A stretch of 64,000 nt of DNA from Lachnospiraceae bacterium (GCA_030524705.1 JAUNGD010000006.1:35031-99030); one strand, 5' to 3'; counted from the first letter of the stretch, positions 1-8,924 are shown. Translations and numbers: made by a program. Notes: generated by a model from the sequence alone, not told the origin.

Positions 1-10
1 TCTATAACAC

Positions 11-68
11 AAAAAGACACAGGAACTAAGTACCCGCATGCGAAATCATGCCGTACATTCCTGCGTCT
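11..68 (-). terminator. Terminator hairpin, glycine riboswitch expression platform
   Basis: On the minus strand, AGACGCAGGAATGTAC (68-53) can pair with GTACTTAGTTCCTGTGTC (33-16), with an inner GCATG/CATGC stem, followed by a run of five T at 15-11. It lies directly after the second aptamer. This fits an intrinsic terminator that glycine binding would relieve, the usual ON-switch arrangement. Confidence 0.8.
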
Positions 69-220
69 CTGTCTTTCTACCTGAAAGATTCTCCCTCCTG
101 TGGAAGGATTGCTTCTTGGGTGCGCCTTCATCTTTCCAGAGTGCCGTCCAAATCTGGTCCTTTTGCCTGAGAGTTTATCGCAACTTCCCCTTCGGCGCCG
201 CCTTCTTTGACGGACTCTCC
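67..220 (-). promoter_or_regulatory. Tandem glycine riboswitch (two aptamers)
   Basis: Read on the minus strand, the first aptamer (about 220-150) has GGAGAG, the core GCCGAAGGGG and CTCTCAGGCAAAAGGAC, the hallmark glycine-aptamer signature. A second, more diverged aptamer follows after a short linker (about 147-67), with CTGGAAAGATGAAGGCGCACC, then CTTTCAGGTAGAAAGACAGAG. Tandem glycine aptamers typically control glycine cleavage, catabolism or efflux genes. The controlled gene lies off the left edge, so it cannot be named. Very sure of the class. Confidence 0.93.
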
Positions 221-346
221 CAAATTCTTCAATCGACGTATGTAATTGTCTAAGTTATATATCTTTCCTCTTTTATTATTCACGATAATACCACAGCTTT
301 CATTATTAGTCAAATATTTTATTAAAATAATCAGATTATTCTTACT

Positions 347-1298
347 TTAACGGTCTGCTTCGGAAGTTAACATCTCAATCAACCTTTTCATAGCAAATGT
401 CGCATAGCGATTTTTATTATATGCAATATATGTCTCCCTTGCTGTAAATTCGCTGTCAATCACATAAAAATACAGGGCATCATTTTTAGGAGACGGCTCT
501 ATCAACCTGTTACTCAGAATTGTAGCTCCAATACCCAGTCTGGTAAAGTTATAGGAAATTGCAGACTGATCAACCTCCATTATAATCGGCGGTGAAATAC
601 TTCTTTCTCTAAACAACAGATCCGTACATTCCCGAAGATAATTTGTATTTCTCAATAGTATAAATGGTGTGTCGTGTAAAGTAGACAATGAAACCTTCTG
701 ATTCTTAGGAATATTGTACGGAAGCTGATGAAGTTCCTCATACGTAAGCCGCTTTTTTTTGCTCAGCTGCTCATTTATAGAAAACTTTTGGGGTACAACC
801 AGAATAAGGCATTCCTGATAGCATACCTTCTGGACATATTTTGAAGAATCTAAAGGTTTACTTGTAATAATCAAATCGACTTCTGCCGAATTCAGCTGCT
901 GAATTGAACTTCGCGTACTGGATTCTGCAATATGAATGGTAATATTAGGGTACTCTTGTTTAAATTTGGCAATTATAAATGGAATTTTATAATAAAGGCA
1001 GAGATTGGTTCCGCAAAGCGTTACTTCTCCGCGCTCCAGATTCTTTGAGCTTGTGATATAATCGGAGAGTTCTTTCTCAATTGCATAAATTTTATCAATA
1101 GAATGAATATATTCCGTGCCAAACGGAGTCAACGAAATAGGACGTTTTCGCCGGTCAAAAATAGGATTCCCAATCTCTTCTTCTTTTTTTCAAAATTATT
1201 GCACTAAGTGCCGGCTGAGAAATATTTAATTTCTCTGCTGCTTTGCTAAAGCTTCCTTCTTTGTAAACAGCATATATGTATTCTTTATGTTTAAACAT
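347..1298 (-). pseudogene. LysR-type transcriptional regulator, frameshifted
   Basis: The ATG at 1298 follows AGGAGG and opens a typical LysR winged-helix N-terminus (EGSFSKAAEKLNISQPALSAII). The frame then hits a run of seven A (plus-strand T run 1184-1190) and stops after about 46 codons. Dropping one A restores KKEEEIGNPIFDRR and joins the long downstream frame, which carries the linker helix and the LysR substrate-binding domain (261 residues from 1132). The repaired length is about 316 aa, normal for the family. The gene diverges from the threonine aldolase operon, its likely target. It may be a true null mutation, a slippage-switched gene or a sequencing error. The product class is certain; whether the gene is functional is not. 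Confidence 0.85.
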
Positions 1299-1340
1299 CT
1301 CTTTTCCTCCTCAGTATATATTTAATCTTATAATTATATA

Positions 1341-1368
1341 TTAATATAAGTATTTGACTATTTGTCAA
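1341..1368 (-). promoter_or_regulatory. Promoter of the LysR gene with overlapping palindrome
   Basis: On the minus strand, TTGACA (1368-1363) and TATTAA (1346-1341) are 16 nt apart, upstream of the LysR start. The -35 box lies inside the palindrome TTGAC-N5-GTCAA (1354-1368), a possible autoregulatory operator. Confidence 0.55.
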
Positions 1369-1446
1369 GTTTTATTTATAATTATACTGAAATTTATATA
1401 AATTTTGGTTATTTTTCCCATAACGCGCGCTATTTTTATGAATTAT

Positions 1447-1476
1447 TTTACAATTTATTCCATTTCAAAGTATCAT
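1447..1476 (+). promoter_or_regulatory. Candidate promoter of the threonine aldolase-Liv operon
   Basis: TTTACA (1447-1452) and TATCAT (1471-1476) with an 18-nt spacer would start transcription near 1483. The region is very AT-rich, so the call is tentative. Confidence 0.45.
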
Positions 1477-1495
1477 ACAACAGTAATAATAACGA

Positions 1496-1515
1496 ATTAC
1501 TAATTATTTCGTAAT
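1496..1515. promoter_or_regulatory. Inverted repeat, possible LysR operator
   Basis: ATTAC-N10-GTAAT is a dyad close to the LysR-type T-N11-A pattern. It lies just downstream of the predicted start site and about 15 nt ahead of the aldolase ribosome site. Assignment to the neighbouring LysR is inference. Confidence 0.4.
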
Positions 1516-1544
1516 AGAATCATTGATTAAGGAGGATTATAAAA

Positions 1545-2582
1545 ATGAGATATATTGATTTTCGCAGTGATACAGTAACACAGCCGACTCCTGCCATGCG
1601 CAACGCAATGTACAATGCCGTTGTTGGGGATGATGTAGCCTGCGATGATCCGACTGTTATTCAATTTGAGGAGCTTGGCGCAAAAATATTAGGAAAAGAA
1701 AAAGCTCTGTTCGTGGCCTCAGGTACAATGGGAAATTTAACTGCAATTATGAGCCACACACAACGGGGTGATGAAATAATTGCCGGCATAAACAGCCACA
1801 TTTTTCTTGAAGAGGTTGCCGGTGCTTCCGTGGTTGCAGGTGTAAGTATCAGAACATTATCTTTTGTAAATGATATTCCTGATTCCAAAACAATCGAACA
1901 GGCTATTCGTTCAGGAGATATTCATGAACCTGAAACATCATTAATTTGTCTCGAAAATGCATTGCGTAATGGCCGCATTGTCACAAAAGAGAGCATGCGT
2001 GAGATATACGAGATGGCACACGCACACGGATTAAAGGTTCATGTAGACGGCGCGCGGATCTGGAATGCAGCTGTAGCGCAAAACATTGATGTTAAGGAAT
2101 TAACACAATATTGCGACTCTATTACCTGCTGTATCTCAAAAGGGCTTTCTGCTCCTGTTGGAGCAATTCTTTGCGGAAATAAAGATTTTATTGCACGCGC
2201 CAGAAAAAACCGCAAAATGCTCGGAGGCGGTATGCGTGAATGCGGCATTCTGGCGGCAGCTGGTATCTGCGCGCTTAATGAAATGAGAGACCGTTTGCAT
2301 ATTGACCACGAAAATGCAAAATATCTGGCCGAAAAATTAAATGCATTTGACTGTATTGATGTTGACCTGAGTTCCGTACAAATTAATATTGTCTTTTTCC
2401 AGCTTCATCGCTCAAAAGAAGAATGCGATGCATTGCCGGAGAAATTATACAAACGCGGAATCAAAATCTGCAATCAAATTACAAATCATGATGGTCGTTT
2501 TCGTTTTCTGACCAACAATGATGTAAGCAGGGAAGACATTGACTATCTCCTGCAGCAGCTAACAGAAATCTTATACGAATAA
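1545..2582 (+). CDS. ltaE: Low-specificity L-threonine aldolase
   Basis: A PLP enzyme of fold type I that cleaves L-threonine or L-allo-threonine to glycine and acetaldehyde in the cytoplasm. Visible are the N-terminal IDFRSDTVTQPTPAMR, typical of the family, ASGTMGNL near residue 60 for phosphate binding, HVDGARIWNA (Asp168, Arg171) and the Schiff-base lysine in SKGLSAPVG (Lys199). At 345 aa it has full family length. The start follows AAGGAGG. It leads an operon with a Liv-type transporter 22 nt downstream, suggesting that the imported substrate is a beta-hydroxy amino acid. The glycine product fits the glycine riboswitch next door. The divergent LysR is the likely regulator. Confidence 0.93.
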   Translation: MRYIDFRSDTVTQPTPAMRNAMYNAVVGDDVACDDPTVIQFEELGAKILGKEKALFVASGTMGNLTAIMSHTQRGDEIIAGINSHIFLEEVAGASVVAGVSIRTLSFVNDIPDSKTIEQAIRSGDIHEPETSLICLENALRNGRIVTKESMREIYEMAHAHGLKVHVDGARIWNAAVAQNIDVKELTQYCDSITCCISKGLSAPVGAILCGNKDFIARARKNRKMLGGGMRECGILAAAGICALNEMRDRLHIDHENAKYLAEKLNAFDCIDVDLSSVQINIVFFQLHRSKEECDALPEKLYKRGIKICNQITNHDGRFRFLTNNDVSREDIDYLLQQLTEILYE

Positions 2583-2604
2583 ATTTTGAAAGAAAGGCGG
2601 TTTT

Positions 2605-3498
2605 ATGTCTACTCTTTTTCAGCAATTTACAAATGCTCTGGCGATGGGATGCTTATACGGTTTAGTCGCTATTGGATACTCAATGGTATATGGCATCCTG
2701 CAATTGATTAATTTTGCAAATAGCTCTGTGTTCATGTTCTCAATGTATTTTGCATTTTATTCAATTTCAGTGTTTTATCTGCCCTGGTACTTTGGATTAA
2801 TTGTAATGATTCTTCTGACAATCCTGTTGGGAATCTGTATTCAGCGCGTTGCATACCAGCCATTGAGATCCGCACCACGAATTTCTTTGACTATTTCTGC
2901 CATCGGCGTAGCATATTTGCTAGAGAACCTGGCCACAGTTGTCTTTACTGCCGTGCCAAAATCATTTCCCGAAATACCCTTCCTGCAGGAAATGATCATC
3001 CTGGGTAATGGCGAATGGCGAGTTCAACGTCTGGTAATTTTTGTCATAGTATCTATGGTTATTTTAATTACTGCCCTGTTATTTTTCCTTGACCATACCA
3101 AAATGGGCATCGCCACCAAAGCAGTCTCGAAAGACTTTGAAACCAGTCAGCTAATGGGAATCAATATTAATGCTGTTATACGGGTTACTTTCGTTATTGG
3201 TTCCGGTCTAACTGCTTTCGGGGCATTTATGTGGGGGCTGAAATATCCGCAGATCAGCCCTACCGTTGGTTCAATGCCCGGCACCAAATGCTTCATCGCC
3301 GCAGTGATTGGTGGTATTGGAAATATAAAGGGTGCGGTTTTAGGAGGAATCATTTTAGGATTGACCGAAATCATGCTGGTATACTTCTTTCCCGGCCTGT
3401 CTGGTTACAGAGATATTTTTGCCTTTATAATATTAATTCTGATTTTACTGTTCAAACCAACCGGGTTATTCTCAACCAAAATCACAGATAAGGCATAA
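2605..3498 (+). CDS. livH: Branched-chain amino acid-type ABC transporter permease LivH
   Basis: A 297-aa inner-membrane permease of the LivH family with about eight hydrophobic segments. It has the family opening GCLYGLVAIGYSMVYGILQLINFANS and the late loop CFIAAVIGGIGNIKGAVLGG that contacts the ATPases. It follows threonine aldolase by 22 nt in the same operon and pairs with the downstream LivM. The true substrate is unknown: Liv-type permeases also carry other amino acids, amides and urea. The neighbouring aldolase points to threonine or another hydroxy amino acid (inference). Confidence 0.92.
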   Translation: MSTLFQQFTNALAMGCLYGLVAIGYSMVYGILQLINFANSSVFMFSMYFAFYSISVFYLPWYFGLIVMILLTILLGICIQRVAYQPLRSAPRISLTISAIGVAYLLENLATVVFTAVPKSFPEIPFLQEMIILGNGEWRVQRLVIFVIVSMVILITALLFFLDHTKMGIATKAVSKDFETSQLMGININAVIRVTFVIGSGLTAFGAFMWGLKYPQISPTVGSMPGTKCFIAAVIGGIGNIKGAVLGGIILGLTEIMLVYFFPGLSGYRDIFAFIILILILLFKPTGLFSTKITDKA

Positions 3499-3568
3499 CG
3501 GGCTGTTACTATAACAGATTTTGTAAAATGCAGCTTCAGTCATTCCTGACTTTATTTAAGGGGGTATT

Positions 3569-4693
3569 ATGATAGATAAAACAATATATCCAGGACTAAT
3601 AGGACAAATGTCAAAAAAACAACGCAGAAATCTTGCCTTAACTTGTACCACTATAATACTGCTCTTTGTTTTTTTCCATTTTCTGCAAAATGGTTTGATT
3701 CTTGATAATTACGGAATCCGCATATTTAATTTATGCCTGATCTACTCTTTAGTCGGCCTTTCCCTGAATTTAATTCAGGGCTATACAGGCCAGTTTTCCT
3801 TAGGCAGCGCCGGTTTTATGGCTATAGGTGCCTATGCTACAACACTGCTTACACTGACTCCTGAAGTTAAAGAGACCCTTTTCTATTTGGATCCCATAGT
3901 GCCCTGGCTGGCTAACATTCACCTGCCTTTCCTTGCAGCATTGCTGCTTGGGGGGATTTTAACCGCTTTTTCTGCCTTTTTAATCGGAATTCCTGTGTTT
4001 AGGCTCAAAGGAGATTATTTAAGCGTTGCAACCTTAGGATTTTCTGAAATTATCCGAATTCTTCTTGTAAATCTTCAGAAGATTTCAAATGGAACAACCG
4101 GACTTAAAAACATTCCTGATACGGCAAATATCTGGTGGACGGGTACTGCACTTATTCTGGCAATTGTTTTTATGATCAGAATCTTTCGTTCCAGCTACGG
4201 ACGGGCATTCAAAGCAATCCGTAATGATGAATTTGCCGCAGAGGCTATTGGCATCTCTTTAATGCGGCACAAGCTTTTAGCCTTTTGCTCATCTGCATTC
4301 ATGGCAGGCATTGCAGGCGGATTGATGGCAAGTGTTGTAGGTGCAATTAATCCGAATCTGTTCCGTCAAAGCCTCAGTAATGACATTTTGCTGATTATTG
4401 TTTTAGGCGGTACCGGAACAATTACAGGTTCTATTTTAGGCGGCTTTATATTCGTTATTGCCAAAGAGGCTTTGCGATTCCTTGACAACGGTTTTTCCAT
4501 CGGCGCTATAACGTTTCCTGCCATTGCGGGTTTAAGAATGGTTTTCTTCTCCCTTCTTTTGATGGTAGTTGTACTGTTTTTCCAGAAAGGACTTGCGGGC
4601 GGCAAAGAATTTAGCTGGGAGCGCATAATCAACCTGCCCAAACGCGTAAAAAAATTCATTCAACGATTGCACAGAGGTGATGCAAATGGCTAG
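3569..4693 (+). CDS. livM: Branched-chain amino acid-type ABC transporter permease LivM
   Basis: A 374-aa multi-spanning permease. It has the LivM signature SLNLIQGYTGQFSLGSAGFMAIGAYAT, GDYLSVATLGFSEIIRI in the middle, and the ATPase-contact loop RAFKAIRNDEFAAEAIGI. It forms the second half of the channel with LivH. The start follows AAGGGGG, 70 nt after livH. Its last 8 bases (ATGGCTAG) overlap the next gene, so translation is probably coupled. Confidence 0.92.
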   Translation: MIDKTIYPGLIGQMSKKQRRNLALTCTTIILLFVFFHFLQNGLILDNYGIRIFNLCLIYSLVGLSLNLIQGYTGQFSLGSAGFMAIGAYATTLLTLTPEVKETLFYLDPIVPWLANIHLPFLAALLLGGILTAFSAFLIGIPVFRLKGDYLSVATLGFSEIIRILLVNLQKISNGTTGLKNIPDTANIWWTGTALILAIVFMIRIFRSSYGRAFKAIRNDEFAAEAIGISLMRHKLLAFCSSAFMAGIAGGLMASVVGAINPNLFRQSLSNDILLIIVLGGTGTITGSILGGFIFVIAKEALRFLDNGFSIGAITFPAIAGLRMVFFSLLLMVVVLFFQKGLAGGKEFSWERIINLPKRVKKFIQRLHRGDANG

Positions 4694-5474
4694 TATACTC
4701 AAACTCCAAAATATTAAAATGCAGTTTGGCGGCGTTACTGCAATAAACGACCTGAATCTGAGCATAGACGAAAACCAGATCGTTGCAGTCATTGGCCCCA
4801 ACGGTGCCGGCAAAACAACCGCTTTCAATGTTATTACCGGAATCTATGAACCAACTGCTGGTCATGTATTATACTCCACAGGATACGATTCTGAATTTTT
4901 AGATATTACCGGTTATCGCCCCGATAAAATTGCCAAACTGGGGATTGCCAGAACTTTCCAGAACATTCGCTTGTTCGCGGAACAAACTGTTCTGGATAAT
5001 ATTCTTCTTGGACAACATGTCCATTTAAAAAGCAGCTTTTTAGAAGCGATTTCCTATTTTCCTCATTACTGCCAGGAGGAGAGAAAAATGCGTGAGTATG
5101 CAATGGAGCTGCTTGATGAAATCGGTATTGCTGATTATGCCAATACCGATGCTGTTTCACTCCCCTACGGTATTCAACGCAAGCTGGAAATTGTGCGAGC
5201 CCTGGCGTCGCACCCAAAACTTTTACTTTTGGATGAGCCCGCGGCCGGTATGAACCCACAAGAAACAAATGAATTGGCTGATTTTATTCGGGATATCAAA
5301 AGCAAACACAAAGTTTCGATCCTCCTCATTGAACACCATATGGATCTGATTATGGAGATTGCTGAAAATATTTATGTTCTTGACTTCGGGAAATTAATTG
5401 CAGAGGGGGAACCGGAAATGATTCAAAATAATCCAGCAGTTATTTCTGCATATTTAGGAGTAGGAGATGATTAA
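4686..5474 (+). CDS. livG: ABC transporter ATP-binding protein LivG
   Basis: A 262-aa cytoplasmic ATPase. Walker A is GPNGAGKTT, the signature region is LPYGIQRKLEIVRAL, Walker B is LLLLDEPAAGMN and the H-loop is IEHHMDLIM. The ATG at 4686 is preferred over a GTG at 4677 because AGAGGTG sits at the right distance before it. The start overlaps the end of livM by 8 nt. It works as a pair with LivF to drive uptake. Confidence 0.92.
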   Translation: MASILKLQNIKMQFGGVTAINDLNLSIDENQIVAVIGPNGAGKTTAFNVITGIYEPTAGHVLYSTGYDSEFLDITGYRPDKIAKLGIARTFQNIRLFAEQTVLDNILLGQHVHLKSSFLEAISYFPHYCQEERKMREYAMELLDEIGIADYANTDAVSLPYGIQRKLEIVRALASHPKLLLLDEPAAGMNPQETNELADFIRDIKSKHKVSILLIEHHMDLIMEIAENIYVLDFGKLIAEGEPEMIQNNPAVISAYLGVGDD

Positions 5475-5476
5475 GC

Positions 5477-6196
5477 ATGTTGGAAATAAAAAACCTGTCA
5501 GTTAATTATGGCGGCATCAAGGCATTAAAAGATGTTTCCTTTAATGTAGAACAGAAGAAAATTGTTACTTTAATCGGAGCCAACGGCGCTGGAAAATCTA
5601 CTACATTGCGTACAATTGTTTCTCTCGTAAAACCAGCTGGTGGTCAAATCCTTTTCGAAGGTGAAGATATCACCAATCTGCCTACAAGAGAAATCGTAGC
5701 CAGAGGTATCGTTCTGGTTCCAGAAGGCAGACGCATTTTTCCTAATCTGACCGTATTGGAAAATCTGAAATTAGGTGCCTATCTGCGAAAAGACAAAGAA
5801 AAAATTCTAAAAGACTACGACTATGTTTTTGATCTTTTTCCCAGATTAAAAGAACGCAGCTGGCAGATGGCCGGCACACTTTCGGGAGGAGAACAGCAGA
5901 TGCTGGCCGTCGGACGCGCATTAATGGCCCGTCCAAAACTTATTATGATGGATGAACCCAGTTTAGGCCTCGCCCCATTGATCGTGAAAGATATTTTTCA
6001 CATTATTTCACAGATCAACGAACAGGGCGTAACCGTATTACTGATCGAGCAAAACGCAAATGCCGCGCTTAAGCTGGCAGACACAGGTTATGTTATGGAA
6101 GTAGGACGGATATCCATGCAGGGTACCGGTAAAGAACTCCTGCAAAATGAAGAAATTCGTTCTGCATACTTGGGAAAATCAAAAAAAGGAAACTAA
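5477..6196 (+). CDS. livF: ABC transporter ATP-binding protein LivF
   Basis: A 239-aa ATPase of the LivF family. Walker A is GANGAGKST, the signature is LSGGEQQMLAVGRAL, Walker B is LIMMDEPSLGLAP, followed by LLIEQNANAAL. It begins 2 nt after livG stops, in the usual livG-livF order. It has the shorter family length and lacks the LivG-specific insertions. Confidence 0.92.
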   Translation: MLEIKNLSVNYGGIKALKDVSFNVEQKKIVTLIGANGAGKSTTLRTIVSLVKPAGGQILFEGEDITNLPTREIVARGIVLVPEGRRIFPNLTVLENLKLGAYLRKDKEKILKDYDYVFDLFPRLKERSWQMAGTLSGGEQQMLAVGRALMARPKLIMMDEPSLGLAPLIVKDIFHIISQINEQGVTVLLIEQNANAALKLADTGYVMEVGRISMQGTGKELLQNEEIRSAYLGKSKKGN

Positions 6197-6276
6197 TTAT
6201 TTTACTTGTATTTAGATTTCGGACACATATATTAGCAGTTAGCCCGAGCAATTACCCATGAAAGGAGAATTAAAAT

Positions 6277-7437
6277 ATGAATAACCGCTTATTTAAACAC
6301 AAAATAATAGCAACTTTTCTTGGCGTAACAATGACAATGGCACTATCTGTCCCCGTTTCTGCTGCTGATAGTGCAGATGATCCTATCCGTGTTGGAATTT
6401 TTATGACCTTTACCGGATCAAACGCTGCCGGAGGTCAGCTGGAATTTGAAGGTATACAAGCAGCGCAAAATGCACGTCCTGAAGTTCTCGGAAGAGAAAT
6501 TGAATTCGTTATCGCAGACAATAAATCAGATGATGTCGAAGCAGTGACTGCTGCTTCCAGCCTGGTTTCTGCAGGCTGTTCCATTGTATTAGGCAGTCCA
6601 GGCTCCAGCTATTGCATCGCAGCAGCTCCGATTTTTGAGGAAGCCGGCATTCCGGTTATAGGCACTACCGCAACCAATCCACTGGTTACACAGGGCAACG
6701 ACTGCTACTTCCGGCCTTGCTATACAGATGATTTTCAGGGTGCCGCAATGGCTCAGTTTGCCGCAAAAGATCTTGAGGCCAAAACAGCAGGAATTATTAC
6801 GGATGTTACCGATACTTATTGTATCGGTGCCCGCAAATATTTTGTTGAGACCTTTGGAGAAGAAAATATTGTTGCTGATGTACGCTATAATAAAGGTGAT
6901 CAGGATTTTTCTGCGCAGCTTAATGCAATTCGCGAGGCAAATCCCGATGTTGTCTTTTGCCCAACTCAGTACACAGAAGCAGCACTTATTCAGATTCAGG
7001 CTCATCAAATGGGATACTATCCTCAGTTTCTTGCTATAGACAGCTGGGAGGTGCAGCCCATGATTGATATTGGCGGCAAAGATGTCGAAGGCAGTTTGTT
7101 CACATGCTTCTTCGTTGCCGGTGATAATCCCAGCCCAACTGTTCAAAAATATTTAGACGATTATGATGCAATGTTCCCTGGCCAAAATCCTAAAGGAAGC
7201 GGCACCGCTCTTGGTTATGATTCTTATAACATTGCACTGGATGCAATCGAGATAGCAGGCACCACTGACAGCGAAGCTCTGATGGAAGCACTTGAAGAAA
7301 ACGAATTTGACTGTGTCACCGGATTGATTAGATTCGATGAAGAACACGATGCAATCAAGGATTCTGCATACATCAAAACTATTAAAGATGGTAAGTTTGT
7401 ATATTATGCCCTCGCACAGCTGGATCCTATTTCCTGA
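6277..7437 (+). CDS. livK: Liv-type periplasmic/extracellular substrate-binding protein
   Basis: A 386-aa type I solute-binding protein (Leu/Ile/Val-binding family). The signal peptide (residues 1-29, ending PVSAAD) has no lipobox cysteine, which is unusual for a Gram-positive binding protein. The mature part starts IRVGIFMTFTGSNAAGG, the normal first strand and ligand loop. The gene is last in its operon, 80 nt after livF, with its own AAAGGAG site. The ligand cannot be read from the sequence; the operon suggests a threonine-like amino acid. Confidence 0.88.
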   Translation: MNNRLFKHKIIATFLGVTMTMALSVPVSAADSADDPIRVGIFMTFTGSNAAGGQLEFEGIQAAQNARPEVLGREIEFVIADNKSDDVEAVTAASSLVSAGCSIVLGSPGSSYCIAAAPIFEEAGIPVIGTTATNPLVTQGNDCYFRPCYTDDFQGAAMAQFAAKDLEAKTAGIITDVTDTYCIGARKYFVETFGEENIVADVRYNKGDQDFSAQLNAIREANPDVVFCPTQYTEAALIQIQAHQMGYYPQFLAIDSWEVQPMIDIGGKDVEGSLFTCFFVAGDNPSPTVQKYLDDYDAMFPGQNPKGSGTALGYDSYNIALDAIEIAGTTDSEALMEALEENEFDCVTGLIRFDEEHDAIKDSAYIKTIKDGKFVYYALAQLDPIS

Positions 7438-7523
7438 GTATGCAACAATATGATTATATTTTTGTAAATTATACTTTTTAATATTGCTGATTTATGTTAA
7501 CTGCTAATGAAGTTCTGAGAAGC

Positions 7524-7562
7524 AAAAAATGTCCAATAAGCCTGCTCCGGCGGGCTTATTGG
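7524..7562. terminator. Terminator between the two convergent Liv operons
   Basis: CCAATAAGCC (7533-7542) pairs with GGCTTATTGG (7553-7562) around a GC-rich loop. On the minus strand it is followed by ACATTTTTTG, so it clearly ends the leftward operon. On the plus strand the following T tract is poor, but the hairpin may serve both directions. Confidence 0.8.
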
Positions 7563-7570
7563 CATTATAT

Positions 7571-8200
7571 TTATAAATTCATCCGCTTTTCCAGATAGCC
7601 CTGTATCACATCCACACATCCCTGGTACCCCAGCACATCCGTCCTCAGGCACAGGTCATAGTTCTCCGGATTCTTCCACTTCTTTCCCGTATGGTACTTA
7701 TAATAGTCGCTTCGATACCGGTTGATACTTTTGATATGGCGGTTGACCCCCAGCTCATCTGTCTGCATGATCGCCATTTCCCGCTTAAAGCAGGCCTCCG
7801 GGGAAGCAGACAGAAAAATACTGATGGCATTTTTCTGATCCTTCAGCACAAAATCCGCCGCCCGGCCCAGGACTACAAAGCTTTCCTTTTCCAGAAGTCC
7901 CCGGAGTACCTTGCCCTGATATTCAAACAGATTCCGGTCTGACAGAAAATTACCGCTCTCCGGCGGAATCGTCTCTCCGTTGTAAACTGCCTTAGACACC
8001 TTATAAAGAATCGTCTTCTTAACGTCCTGATCTGCCTTTGCAAACAGCTTTTCATTGATTCCTGAATCCTCAGAAGCCAATCTCAAAAGCTTCCGGTCAT
8101 ACAGAGCAATACCCATCTGCTCTGACAGCATTTTCCCGATTTCCGTGCCGCCTGAGCCACAGGTTCTTGTAATACATATTGCAAAATAATTTTTTTTCAT
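7571..8200 (-). CDS. Cytidylate kinase-like family protein
   Basis: A 209-aa P-loop protein of the cytidylate-kinase-like group. The start ICITRTCGSGGTEIGKMLSEQMGIALYDRKLL is a CMK-like nucleotide-binding loop in which GSGGTEIGK replaces the classical GxxxxGKS/T. RYRSDYYKYHTGKKWKNPENYDLCL is the conserved C-terminal segment of this family. It starts 9 nt after livF of the second Liv operon with a good AGGAGG site, so it is its last cistron. It is not the housekeeping Cmk. The substrate is unknown, and the link to amino-acid transport is unexplained. Confidence 0.8.
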   Translation of the reverse strand: MKKNYFAICITRTCGSGGTEIGKMLSEQMGIALYDRKLLRLASEDSGINEKLFAKADQDVKKTILYKVSKAVYNGETIPPESGNFLSDRNLFEYQGKVLRGLLEKESFVVLGRAADFVLKDQKNAISIFLSASPEACFKREMAIMQTDELGVNRHIKSINRYRSDYYKYHTGKKWKNPENYDLCLRTDVLGYQGCVDVIQGYLEKRMNL

Positions 8201-8209
8201 GACTACCTC

Positions 8210-8914
8210 CTACTGACCCAGATATGCTTTTTTTACACGTTCATCGTTCAAAAGATCCTGCGCGTTCCCGCTGATGGAAATTGTGCCTGTCTCCAATACA
8301 TAGGCCCGGTCTGCAATAGATAATGCCATTTTGGCATTCTGCTCGTTGAGAAGTACCGTGATTCCGGCTTCATGAATCTCTTTAATAATAGAGAACACTT
8401 CTTTTACCAGGAGAGGTGATAATCCCATGGACGGCTCATCCATCAGGATAATGCTGGGCTTTCCCATCAGTGCCCGGCCCACCGCAAGCATCTGCTGCTC
8501 TCCTCCGGAAAGTGTGCCCGCCAGCTGCTTGCGGCGCTCCTTCAGTCTCGGAAATTTTTCATATACATCCTTTATGGCATCATTCACTTCATCCTTGTTT
8601 TTGCTGGTATACGCTCCCATCTGCAGATTATCCTCCACAGACATTTCCGGGAATACATGACGGCCCTCCGGCACATGAGCGATCCCCAGAGTGATCATTT
8701 TGGAGGGATCCGTCTTCAGCAGATCCGTGCCATTGTATGTGATGGAACCGCTTCTGGCTTTCACCAGGCCGGATATTGTATGCAGGGTCGTCGTCTTTCC
8801 TGCTCCGTTCGCCCCGATCAGCGTCACGATCTCTCCCGGTTTTACTGTAAAGCTAATTCCCTTGATTGCCTCTACGGCACCATAATTTACATATAAATCC
8901 TTTATCTCTAACAT
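8210..8914 (-). CDS. livF: ABC transporter ATP-binding protein LivF (second system)
   Basis: A 234-aa LivF ATPase. Walker A is GANGAGKTT, the signature is LSGGEQQMLAVGRAL and Walker B is IILMDEPSMGLSP. The ATG at 8914 follows AGGAGGGG, 10 nt after livG. A longer frame from 8956 would run into livG and has no ribosome site. The usual LLIEQN motif reads LLNEQN here, a small deviation next to the switch region. Paralogous to the livF at 5477-6196. Confidence 0.9.
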   Translation of the reverse strand: MLEIKDLYVNYGAVEAIKGISFTVKPGEIVTLIGANGAGKTTTLHTISGLVKARSGSITYNGTDLLKTDPSKMITLGIAHVPEGRHVFPEMSVEDNLQMGAYTSKNKDEVNDAIKDVYEKFPRLKERRKQLAGTLSGGEQQMLAVGRALMGKPSIILMDEPSMGLSPLLVKEVFSIIKEIHEAGITVLLNEQNAKMALSIADRAYVLETGTISISGNAQDLLNDERVKKAYLGQ

Positions 8915-8924
8915 AGCGCCCCTC

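Noticed and set aside
38-253. 71-codon plus-strand frame
   Set aside because: Coincides with the glycine riboswitch on the other strand.
1388-1404. CodY-like sequence between the LysR gene and the aldolase
   Set aside because: At least four mismatches and lacks the central CWG.
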